A stretch of 64,000 bases of DNA, taken from positions 1-64,000 of the forward strand of contig JAKUCV010006118.1 of assembly GCA_028386065.3 (NCBI GenBank), given 5' to 3'. Source of the stretch: Turnera subulata (lineage: Eukaryota; Streptophyta; Magnoliopsida; Malpighiales; Passifloraceae). The translations under genes were made by a program, and so were the position numbers. This document shows positions 23,598-33,311 of the stretch, one piece after another. The notes below the pieces were generated by a model. It saw only the letters and a list, made by a program, of their open reading frames with translations, was not told where the DNA came from and made no database searches. The first letter of the stretch is position 1. Each line of letters begins with the position of its first letter.

Positions 23598-24108
23598 TTA
23601 GTTGGCAACTACTGACAGGTAACTATAGCAGAAGTAAGAACCAGCAACGACGAGTGGCACAAAAAACTCCATAAAGGCTTCATATCTGTGGGAGGAATCG
23701 TCCTTGATAACAGAAGCACTCATTTCTGTGCCCTTTGACTCCTCAATTGAAGCATCTTTAGAGTCTTCATCCTTGGGAGCATAACCCTGAAGAATGCCAA
23801 CCTGGTACTTACGAAGCATCCCCTGGGCAGCCTTGCTGTGTCCAACATCCTTGAATTCCATAGTTGCATCTTTTCCAGCCAATTCCAGCACCACCTCCTC
23901 CCCTCCGGGATGCTCTTCCAAGAACTTCGTCACCTGAAGTACCTGTAACATAAAAAGTACACCAACTCTAATGATCCACTGAGTTAAAATTATGCAACAA
24001 AACTTGAAGCAAAGAGAGGATTACCCTTCCATCGATGACCAACCAGCAATCTTTCTTGGACTTGTGTTGAGCTACCTGTGAAAGGGTGAAGACTCTCTGC
24101 TGAGACAT
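23598..24108 (-). CDS. CB5: Cytochrome b5, ER tail-anchored
   Basis: Small haem protein that passes electrons to lipid desaturases, hydroxylases and P450s at the ER membrane. There are two exons on the minus strand, 24108-24025 and 23942-23598, with a phase-0 intron, giving 142 residues, a normal plant CB5 length. The start MSQQRVFTLSQVAQH leads straight into the haem-binding domain. The two axial ligands are H39 in FLEEHPGG and H63 in DVGHS. The acidic/serine linker (about residues 85-115) precedes a hydrophobic tail, residues about 119-138 (FFVPLVVAGSYF...), which anchors it in the ER. No defects are visible. It lies tail-to-tail with the SNARE-like gene and head-to-tail with the TGD5-like gene on the same strand. 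Which CB5 isoform it is cannot be decided here. Confidence 0.95.
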
Positions 24109-25392
24109 ATTTGATAGTCTTATCCTGGATTCTAGTTAGCGCTTGGGATCAAGAGTCCAGCGGATATTTAAGCTCGCCTAAATGGACGTGGTAGGTTATC
24201 ATTGTGTCCACTAGCTATCAACACTAATCAACGGAAGTCCTGGGCGTGGAAAGGTTGGTGGGATTGTTAATAATGAGTCACGTACAGTCCTACCGCTGAG
24301 GGTAGGTACCAGCTGCTACTCAGAAGCCAGACAGACTAGAGAGGATTGGTTGGTCAGCCTTTCTGTAGTAGCGACCTGAATTCCATTGAGGAAGTTTCCA
24401 CCCTGATGATTCCGCAAATTGGATTCTTCAAGGTCTAGATTCTAGTATAGACTAGCTTGAGCAATGAATTTTTATCAACGACTGCAGACAATCGTGTTGT
24501 ATTTCTAGAATCAAGAGAAATGCCATGGGCTTGCAAAAAGGAACGGGATCTGACACGAAAACTCTCCATACTGCAGACAATCATGTCTTTTATTTCTAGA
24601 ATCAAGGGAAATGCCATGTGCTTGCCAAAAAGGAACAGAAACTGATACAAAAACTCTACATGGTCACGATGAAGGCAACAGATTGCACTAAAGCCCTCAA
24701 ACTAAAATCACTTGTCTTAAAGTTACCAGAATAACTTGCATATCAGCAGTCTAATAGAAGAGGAAACATAGCCGCGGAGAAGAGAAAACTAGCATTAATA
24801 CAAGCTGATTTCTTCTCGTTTCGTTTTCTCCAGGGCATCATGTGGCTTGAAGATAGCTCCAGACTAAAAATTAGAGCCAAAATGATAATTTCGATGCTAG
24901 AAACCCTTCATGTGGTTGTCATTGCTTCACGAAGGAGTATACAACATTTTGCAATCATCAGATATCAGGCGCTCCATCAAAACCGCCACATCAGTGCATA
25001 ATCAAGAATCTCTTTTGTGATAAAGAAAAATAATAATAAGGATCTGCGGACTGTATCCTGTCAATTGAATACAACCATTCTGGCTTAAATCATATAGGCT
25101 GCAACATTAAGAGATCTGGAGATGCTACAATTCCGATTTTAAATTATGCTAATGATGTCATATGCTATCACACCGTCCCAGTATCCAGAATATGTCAAGT
25201 AATGACACTTAGGATATCAAATTTCATTACCATGACATAAAAAGGTATGAAACGCTTCTTCATACAATGATTGACAGTTGACTCCAAAATTTCCCCAAGA
25301 ATGCAACCAAATCCAACAACCTGTTGCTTCAACTGCTCAGTTTTCACCAAGTACCCTCCAACAGTAAGAAGATGAACAGCTAAGCTTCAAGA
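24109..25392. other. Intergenic between cytochrome b5 and TGD5-like gene
   Basis: It contains the promoter side of the cytochrome b5 gene, a local duplication (listed separately) and the 3' flank of the TGD5-like gene. No coding sequence is supported. Confidence 0.4.
24480..24661. repeat. Tandem duplication of ~92 bp
   Basis: CTGCAGACAATCGTG at 24482 recurs as CTGCAGACAATCATG at 24574. Both are followed by ATTTCTAGAATCAAG, GAAATGCCATG, GCTTGCMAAAAGGAAC and ACTCTMCAT. The two copies are about 90 percent alike. It lies in noncoding DNA upstream of cytochrome b5. Confidence 0.75.
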
Positions 25393-27152
25393 CTATTGAG
25401 ATGCACGAATTTCTCCAGTGCTTCCAATAATAGCGTTAGAGTCACTCCTCTGATTTTCATCCTTTCTGCTGAATTCCATACCCTGGAAAACAACCGTAGA
25501 TGACCTATACTTACTGCCAAAGCCAGTCCCAAAGCCCCATCCAAGGCCTAAACCAACCCCACAGCCTCCACCTGTAAAACAACGGTTCAACCCTGAACAC
25601 TTTGGAGATAATGTAACTGAACAGGCATAAAGCAATTGCTTATAACATATCCATGCGATAAATTAACTTGAGATTTTGCTCAAAGTCAAGAGACAACTTC
25701 GCTTACCTGCTCCGAGACCCAAGAAACTCAAAGGCATGCCTACAACAAATAAGTTCCAATTTTCAGATATGGAGGGAAGATCTACCATAATTGATTAAAA
25801 TAAGATGATCAACATAAAAAGTTGCAAATTAACGGAGCTTTTTCTAAATCAATTTAGCACCCTAAATATAAATATAACAGATAAGACCAATTAAAAGGTA
25901 GCTGTTATTTGCAAAATGGATGGCACAAAGACAGGTTCTAACTTGGGTATTAATGAAGAAAAAGCAAAGCTTCAGATCAGCATAATTGAACATTCCTCCA
26001 CAAGAAGCAAATAAAAATCAAATGGCGAGATGTTTCACATTCCAACAGTCATAGTCAAATCTTGAAAATGTAAAAGAAAGAAAAACAGACATGGGGCACA
26101 TTCCACCTCAACCAGATTGTTGAATCCTCATTAATGCAAGTACAAGGGTGTCAGGTTACTTGCAATTGCAAGATGATCGGATATCATCCTCTCTCTTGAC
26201 AACAATTATTGATCAATGGGGAATAATATGTTAGGCTCTTTTAGTTATCTTGTTCATTCGCCACCAAGCATCCTTCCTTCTAGATAGGGTTCTAACCATA
26301 GGTATGCATCTTCACTTCACATATTTTATGATAAATCCCTAGCATGTAACAGACGAAGATTGCAGATATACAAACACAGTTGCTCAGATATAGGCAATTC
26401 TGTAATCTCATGCAACGTAGCATGTCTCAATTGGTTCATTCTAGAAATGATACATCGTCACCACCTACCAGTCAACAATAAGAGGTAGCACATTGGTTTT
26501 TTTCTCCATATTCCTAAAATAACCGACTAGTGCCTGGAGTATATCCTTTTCCAATGAATTTGTCCTTCTACATAAACTATTCCATCAAGGAAACACCAAC
26601 GAGATCGATAACACCTAAGAGAATCACTAAATACTTTTCCAACCTCAGAATTGGCGAAAGTAAACTCTTTTAGACATCATCACGGTAGCCGCCAATAGAT
26701 ATAGATATCCAAACATCAACAAAAATGTTGGGTCATTTCCTGTGTGTCAGGATTTTCGAATAAAACTAACTAGCACAAATCACAAAACTGACGGTTGATT
26801 AAAGAGGAAACGGTCGATCATAAACATAAAAGGTTTGTTCTTTGGGAAAAGGCATACTTGTTATAGCAGAAAGGTTGACATGATAACAGCAAAAATCTCC
26901 GTTCTTATAATTCGATAAAAGAACGAAATTCATAGAGGGAAAATAGACCAAGAAAAAAAGCTGACCTCCAAAACCCCATCCTACACCAAAGCCACAGCCA
27001 ACGCCGAAACCTGGGAAGAAATTGCAAAAGAATGTAAGAACCCAAGAGAGACAAAGCAACTGACTTAACAAAATCCCAAGGAAAAAACTTGAAAGGAAGG
27101 AATTGGGCACACCAAATCCAACACCAGCACCATCGAAATTCGTGAGCACCAT
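25393..27152 (-). CDS. TGD5: Glycine-rich TGD5-type plastid lipid-import protein
   Basis: A 98-residue glycine-rich protein matching the TGD5 family, which sits at the plastid envelope and helps move lipid from ER to plastid with the TGD1/2/3 transporter and TGD4. I assemble four minus-strand exons: 27152-27113, 27010-26966, 25739-25707 and 25571-25393. All introns are GT-AG and in phase 1, each splitting a Gly codon. The protein starts MVLTNFDGAGVGFG, runs through repeated G-hydrophobic-G motifs with two Trp (VGWGFGG, LGWGFGTGFG), then SKYRSSTVVFQGMEF and a polar tail ending GEIRASQ. Tiny exons of 33-45 bases explain why only its ends show as ORFs. The 1.2-kb intron between exons 2 and 3 looks empty. 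Family assignment rests on composition, length and gene context rather than alignment. Confidence 0.8.
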
Positions 27153-28135
27153 TCCTTCAAAATTGTTACGGCAGCCAACAGAAGAGCAAAGGGAGGAGGT
27201 GGAGCGCTAGTAGGAGGAGGAACTGGACAAAGTGTTAAATTGGACTGGAAAGAAGCTAACAAGGGCTGGGCAGTACAGTTCGGTGGAGGCTAATTAACCC
27301 AGCCAGCCATCAGAAAAAAAAAAGGACCAAAACAGAATGGGCCTCACAGCCCTCGCCATTAGTTAAGTCGCTGATTGGCCCCCACTACATTCATAATCCT
27401 TGCAATCTGGTGCCAATATATTGTTGGTAGGGCGTATTTAAAAAAAAAAATAGTAAGCCTTGATATATTGAAAGTGAATTAGTGTATTAAAAATAAAAAT
27501 ATATTATTCATTTATAATATATTTCAAACAATTAAAATATAATTACATATAAAATACTTTTTATCTACCGATGCATGTCTCATGCGTTCACATTTTCATA
27601 TTAATTTTTTTAAAAATAATTTAAATATATATTGATTGAAAGATCTTTTAGAATTTAAAATTTTAAATGTTCTACACTCCTTAACGTTAAATTTAAGGAT
27701 TTTTTTTAAGGGCATAACCTAAAAAAAATGTATTATCATAAATTTTATTTTACTTTTTTACAAATTTATAATAAGAAAATAAGCATTTAAAATATTTATT
27801 CTTTATTTGTCTAAACTAAATTAATTTTTACTTTAATATATTTTGTATTTTTGTTGAGTTATTAACTTGGATGAAAATGATTTTATTGTTTTTAGTTGAT
27901 TGTCAAATTGTAATGTCAAAATCAACGTTCTAAAAGATGTCAAACATCATTTCAGCCTTCGGCTTAATTGTTACTGGGCCAAACTTATATTCCAACTTAT
28001 GATCAAATAATCAGCCCAGCCCTTTACTTGTTAGTAAATTCTCCTGGGCCTTGATTTAATTCCAAAAAAAGCCCATGTCTCATCGTTGGGCCCGCATAAT
28101 GTCTTGTGAAAATTAAGCCCATGCAAACTTAACAA
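27153..28135. other. Upstream flank of TGD5-like gene and AT-rich intergenic DNA
   Basis: The first 200 bases are the promoter side of the minus-strand TGD5-like gene and contain GGGCC/GGCCC motifs common in plant housekeeping promoters. From 27430 the DNA is very AT-rich, with no feature recognised. Confidence 0.35.
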
Positions 28136-29310
28136 ACCAAGCCCGTTTTTCTAATGTGATGTCATTTTTGAGTGTGTTGGTTGTTTCTTTTTCAAATGAG
28201 TATGACTAAATGAAAAAGCTACCAACGACTATTTTTTGGGTTGTCTTCTTTGCTTGGTCTTTGTCCTTGCTCTCATCTTCTACCTTATTTCTTTAGAAAC
28301 CAAAACTTTCAGAAGCTTCATGACCAAAAAACAAGGGCTTTATGGACGTTTTCTTGTCCTTTGTGGAGAGTCAAGACAAGTAAACAACCCTCTTATGGGT
28401 TTGTGGAGGAAAGTACACTTCCATGTGTACAAACATGAGAGGAAGATGGAGAGGAGCTCAAATCTTCTCAAATCAAGTCTACTAGCCGTTTTTATTATCC
28501 TATTGGAGTTTCAAGATGTGTACAAAGGATTCTAGAAGCTACAAGAGCACAAGAGAGGCATTTTGAAGATTTGGCTACTTGGGCAGTAAGTTTTGTAAGT
28601 CATTTGACACCATATCTCAAGCTCTCTTTTGGAAAAAGGCTCTCTTTTGTCTCATTCTTCAATAGATCCGTTGGGAGCCTTTGAGTACATTATAAATAGG
28701 CCATTTCCTTCCTGAAAGTGAATCAAGGCAAACAATTGAAGATTGGGCTAATTGAGTTGAAGCTTGCTAATTGTGCTTAAACACCTTTGTGAGATTTTTG
28801 TGCAAAACTTGTAATCAAGAGTGAGTCACTTTTGGGTTGTTGAAAATTCTTCCTTGAGTGAGATTGGGTTGATTTTACTCAAGGGGTTGTAAAGGTTTGA
28901 AACTTAAGCCTTTGAAAAAGCTTTGGGTATAGGTTAGAGAGTGAGCTTTTGAAAACTCTTGTATAGGTTAGAGAGTGAGCCTTTGAAAACTCTTGTATAG
29001 GTTGGAGAGTGAGCCTTGGAAAAACTCTTGTATAGGTTGGAGAGTGAGCCTTGGGAAAACTCTTGTAAAGTTTTGAGCTTGATCCTTAAAAAGCTTAGTT
29101 GTAAAGAGGTTGGACTTCACCTTGGAAGAAGTCACTTAGTGGATTTTTGAAATCTCAAGGGGGAGCCTTGAGTAGTGGATGTACCCATAGGTTTTAGGGG
29201 GAACCACTCTAATTCTTTGTGTTGCCTTTTGTGTGTAGAGTGCTTTACATTTTCGCACTTGATCATTCCTTTCTTTTCCAGATTTTGGTACGATTTCAGT
29301 TACAAAACAC
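28136..29310 (+). mobile_element. Probable solo LTR or LTR remnant (copia-like)
   Basis: The stretch has the anatomy of a plant LTR read on the plus strand: a long transcription-silent 5' part, a TATA motif (TTATAAATAGG near 28690), a G/T-rich R-U5-like part with GAGTGAG words, and an end region with TAGGTTTTAGGGGGAACCAC. No coding is present. I could not find matching TG...CA ends with a target duplication, so the limits are approximate. Confidence 0.4.
28928..29065. repeat. Four tandem copies of a 34-35-bp unit
   Basis: Units start at 28928, 28962, 28996 and 29031. The consensus is TATAGGTTRGAGAGTGAGCC followed by TTKGAAAAACTCTTG. The first copies are 34 bp, the later ones 35 bp by one extra A/G. 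They lie 240 bp after the TATA motif of the LTR-like segment. Confidence 0.9.
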
Positions 29311-30178
29311 AACCTTGTCCTAGTTGCTGTTTGGTGCGAAAAGAGTTACAAAATTCACTATTCTTCTCTATTAGCTCATTTAACTTCCCCTTCTTAGCTA
29401 GTTTGGGCCTACAATTTTTTTACTGCCACCATATGAAAAAGAGCAAAAACAAACTTAGATTTACTTGAAAAATTAAAAAAAATAAAAGAATAAGATGGAA
29501 ACATACCTTAGTGGATATTAAACATAATTTAACATAACATTGGAATTTAAATACTCATGTAAAATGTGATTAACTTTTGATTCAAGATTAAAATTAAAAA
29601 TTTTGTCATAAAAAATTTTTAAGCATACCAAATTAAAACTACAATCAAATTGGCAAATACTATTGGAAAAAAATAATGACATAAAATGATTTACTTAATA
29701 TTTTATACATAATAAAATATCATATTTATTTTTTTTTATATAAAAGTCTAGGTTGAGGGGAGGCTCGGACCAAGCCCAAATATCATATTTACTTTAGAAG
29801 TAGGACAAAGTGCAAACTAAAAAAAAATACAAGACAAAAATACCCTTACTCAATATTAATATAAAAAATAATAAATGACGTGTTACACACTAATGAATGA
29901 TATGTAGTCTCCTATAATAATTCTTTGTGTATAGAATTGTAGCATAATACTCCCTAAAGCCGCGCTTACAAGTGAAATTGTAAGCTAGAAATACGCTTAC
30001 TTAATATTAAGGGTTAAACACCTTTTATATAACAAATAGTGAATGACGTGTCATACATTAATGAATTATATAAATAATAATTTTAACTTTAAAAAAATTG
30101 TGTTTTTAATATATTGAGAATCTCCTAATCAGAATGGGATAACATGAAAATAATTAAATAACAAATGAAATCTCCTAA
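29311..30178. other. AT-rich intergenic DNA
   Basis: No gene is seen. A weak internal duplication (AATGACGTGTYA-CA-TAATGAAT at about 29874 and 30042) is present. The right end (30115-30183) is paralogous to 33605-33710. Confidence 0.4.
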
Positions 30179-30183
30179 TCTAT

Positions 30184-30708
30184 TGATGACATAAGGAAAT
30201 TACCTTATGGGCTCAAACAAGACCCCCCGGGTCCGAGCTAGCTACAAGACCCCCCGGGTCCAATCTAGCAACAAGACCCCCTGGGTCCAATATAGCAACA
30301 AGACCCCTGGGTCCAATATAGCAACAAGACCTCATGGGTCCAATTTAGCAATAAGACCCCCTGGGTCTAATATAGCAATAAGACCCCCCGGGTCCAAGCT
30401 AGCAATAAGACCCCCTGGGTCCAAGCTAGCAATAAGACCCCCTGGGTCCAGGTCCACACGACCTCCTTGCTCCTATAAATACACACCAGCTAGCTATAGC
30501 AAAGGTACGCAAACATAATTTGCAACTCCTCTCTCTCTCTCCCTCTTGAGAACTAAAAGCCAAGTTCTAACTTAGGCATCGGAGTACCTCCGGGGTCACA
30601 CACCCTGGACACCCCCGGTGTCCTTTTTTCTTTTCTCTCTCTTGTCCTGCAGGCATCAGAGCTTTACAATCTTGCCACGTTGTGGCATCATTCACCAGGT
30701 AAATTTCC
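30184..30708 (+). repeat. 5' LTR (interrupted by N at 30709)
   Basis: It is nearly identical to the 3' LTR at 32799. It contains nine tandem 27-bp units (30221-30455), a TATA box TATAAATA at 30474, a CT-rich tract and a C/G-rich region ending near CACCAGGTAAATTTCC. The last ten bases seen in the 3' LTR are missing after the N. Confidence 0.85.
30221..30455 (+). repeat. 27-bp palindromic repeats upstream of LTR TATA box
   Basis: Nine units on the pattern GACCCCCYGGGTCCAAGCTA followed by GCAATAA, each with the small palindrome GACCC...GGGTC. The 3' LTR has eight units. They end about 20 bases before the TATA box, where U3 enhancer repeats are found in many LTRs. Role as enhancers is inference. 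Confidence 0.85.
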
Positions 30709-30712
30709 NAAC

Positions 30713-30883
30713 ATGGATTTGAAGAAAGCATTAGCTGCTAAAGGCCCTGAGAATGAAGATGATCTAATGGAAGAAATCGTTAAGCAAATTAATGTGGAGG
30801 ATGCACTAGCTCTAACAAAATCCCAGTTAGATGCAGTAATCTACAATGAGGGAATACCAAAATTTGAAGGAGAAGAAGAATAG
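30713..30883 (+). CDS. Small unknown ORF inside non-autonomous LTR element
   Basis: 56 codons starting MDLKKALAAKGPENEDD and ending PKFEGEEE, rich in acidic residues, located just inside the 5' LTR where gag would begin. I recognise no domain. It may be the remnant of a gag start or a spurious ORF. The N three bases before the ATG means the true upstream sequence is unknown. Confidence 0.3.
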   Translation: MDLKKALAAKGPENEDDLMEEIVKQINVEDALALTKSQLDAVIYNEGIPKFEGEEE

Positions 30884-31009
30884 CAAATTCAAGAGCTAGA
30901 AGATCACTCCTCCATACATAAAATATAAAGAATCAAAAAGGGCTCGAAGTTAGAAGCATTGCAGGTTCTTCTCTTCCATTAAATGATTTCTTAAGTTTTT
31001 TTCCGGAAG

Positions 31010-31800
31010 GTTCTGACGTACATGACCCCCCGGTCTTGTATGCAAGACCTCCCTGGTCTTCTCAATCAAAAAAAAAAAAGAGAGAAAAAAGACCTCTCTA
31101 GTCTTGTAAAAAAAAAGACCCCATGGTCTGTTCAACAAAAAAAGAGAAAAAAGAAGAAGACCCCCCTGTCTTGCTCTTGAGTTTTTCTAAAAAAAAATTC
31201 TCTTGCATACAAGACCCCCCTGGTCTTATTCTTGAGTTTTTCTAAAAAAAATTCTCTTGACATACAAGACCCCCCTGGTCTTATTCTTGAGTTTTTTTCA
31301 AAAAGAATTCTCTTGACGTACAAGACCCCCCGGTCTTATTCTTGAGTTTTTCTAAAAAAAATTTCTTGACGTACAAGACCCCCTGGTCTTATTCTTGAGT
31401 TTTTCTAAAAAAATTCTCTTGGCATACAAGACCCCCCTGGTCTTATTCTTGAGTTTTTCTAAAAAAAATTTCTCGACGTACAAGACCCCCCTGGTCTTGT
31501 TCTTGAGTTTTTCTATAAAAAAAATTCTCTTGACGTACAAGACCCCCCTGGTCTTATTCTTGAGTTCTTCTAAAAAAAATTCTCTTGACGTACAAGACCC
31601 CCCTGGTCTTATTCTTGAGTTTTTCTATAAAAAAAATCGCTTGACGTACAAGACCCCCCTGGTCTTGTTCTTGAGTTTTTCTAGAAAAAAGGAAGAAGAA
31701 AAAAAAGAAAAAAATTTTGACGTGCGAGACCCCTCCGGTTTTATTCTTGAGTTTTTTTTGGAAAGTCTTGGCATACAAGACCCCCCCGGTCTTGTACGCT
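31010..31800. repeat. Array of ~54-58-bp units each carrying a GACC/GGTC hairpin
   Basis: About a dozen units share ACAAGACCCCCCTGGTCTTA followed by TTCTTGAGTTTTTCTAAAAA and TTCTCTTGACGT. In each unit AAGACC and GGTCTT are inverted repeats around a C-rich loop, so every unit can fold as a small hairpin. The ORFs crossing the array on either strand only translate the repeat. The same GACCCC motif appears in the LTR units. Confidence 0.9.
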
Positions 31801-32798
31801 AGACCTGGTCCTGTACTCAAGCCATAATTACCCCCGGGTCTTGTGCACAAGTCCTCCTGGTCTTATGAAACAAGAGCCCCTTCTCCAAATCAAGATTTCG
31901 TTTATAAGACTCACTTCTCGAATCAAGGTCTTGTTAACAAGACTCCTTGGTCGGGTCAAAGTCTCAAGATCTTGTTTACAAAATCCACCATTCTACAAAT
32001 TCTGGGGATACCTAAAAAAACTTCCCTTTATCATTTGCTGTTTATTTTGGTTAATAGGTAGCTGAACCAGCACATATGGTGAATATAACCTTTCATTCAA
32101 CAAAAAGCACAGTGGCAAAAGGCCATGGAGCCTATCAAAGCCATAAAAGCAAGACAACGAAAGGCCGTGTAGCCTGTGCAAGACATAAATCTAAGACGAC
32201 AAAAGGCCATGTAGCCAATTCCAGTCGTAAGACGACAAAAGGGCCATGTAGCCAATTCCAGTTGCAAAAAATAAGACGATCTAAAGAAAAGATAGCGTAA
32301 TAAAAGACGATCGAGGCGATAAAGCCCAAGTAGGTCGCACATTAAAAAATAAAATACGACCAAGACCAAGTAGTCAAAGAACAAAGGTCGCATGTCTGAA
32401 AAACATATAAAGAAGGTATCCACTCTAGAGATCCTCTTTATATCCAGTTCATATTGTATAAAGAAGGAAAGAGCCAAAATGGGATTAATATGACCTTAAT
32501 AAAAATGCAACCTCTGTCTTATAAGAGGATCGTTTGCACTGGGGGCTATGTGAGTCCCCAAGTCCCAACGAGTTCGAGTAGATCTTACATGAGTCATTTG
32601 AAGAGCTTATATTTATGAAATATAGCTCGCAAACTCAATAAGATCAACTCTCAAACTCATACATATCGAAGATCGAGATTAAATCGGCTAGACAAGGCGA
32701 TTTAATGCTTGAAAGAAACTGGAACACAAAAATACGTCTTAGAGAGAATAAACTCTGAGGGAAATTGCTACACAACAACCCTCAGAGTTGGGGGCTAG

Positions 32799-33306
32799 TG
32801 ATGACATAAGGAAATTACCTTATGGGCTCAAACAAGACCCCCCGGGTCCGAGCTAGCTACAAGACCCCCCGGGTCCAATCTAGCAACAAGACCCCCTGGG
32901 TCCAATATAGCAACAAGACCCCTGGGTCCAATATAGCAACAAGACCTCATGGGTCCAATTTAGCAATAAGACCCCCTGGGTCTAATATAGCAATAAGACC
33001 CCCAGGGTCCAAGCTAGCAATAAGACCCCCTGGGTCCAGGTCCACACGACCTCCTTGCTCCTATAAATACACACCAGCTAGCTATAGCAAAGGTACGCAA
33101 ACATAATTTGCAACTCCTCTCTCTCTCTCCTTCTTGAGAACTAAAAGCCAAGTTCTAACTTAGGCATCGGAGTACCTCCGGGGTCACACACCCTGGACAC
33201 CCCCGGTGTCCTTTTTTCTTTTCTCTCTCTTGTCCTGCAGGCATCAGAGCTTTACAATCTTGCCACGTTGTGGCATCATTCACCAGGTAAATTTCCCAAT
33301 TTATCA
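32799..33306 (+). repeat. 3' LTR of the non-autonomous element
   Basis: 508 bp, TG...CA ends, preceded by a polypurine tract and followed by TCTAT. It contains eight 27-bp units, TATAAATA at about 33063, and the terminal TTTATCA that is missing in the 5' copy. Confidence 0.9.
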
Positions 33307-33311
33307 TCTAT

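Larger units (their letters stand above)
30184..33306 (+). mobile_element. Non-autonomous LTR retrotransposon, young, TSD TCTAT
   Basis: The element starts TGATGACA at 30184 and ends TTTATCA at 33306, with the 5-bp target duplication TCTAT at 30179-30183 and 33307-33311. Its two LTRs differ by only one 27-bp repeat unit and a few bases, so insertion was recent. A polypurine tract (GAGTTGGGGGCTAG, 32785-32798) abuts the 3' LTR. The interior (about 2.1 kb) has no gag-pol; it holds a 56-codon ORF, a large palindromic repeat array and a second set of short repeats (32100-32300, around GGCCATGTAGCC and AAGACGACAAA). An assembly N at 30709 cuts the 5' LTR about 10 bases before its expected end, and no primer-binding site follows, so sequence is probably missing there. 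It must rely on enzymes of an autonomous partner. Confidence 0.85.

Noticed and set aside
31010..31800. CRISPR-like regular repeats
   Set aside because: The whole unit is repeated with no unique spacers, inside a plant retrotransposon.
31132..31802. Several ORFs with KTRG or YKTPLVLF repeats
   Set aside because: They only translate the 54-58-bp noncoding repeat units of the LTR element.
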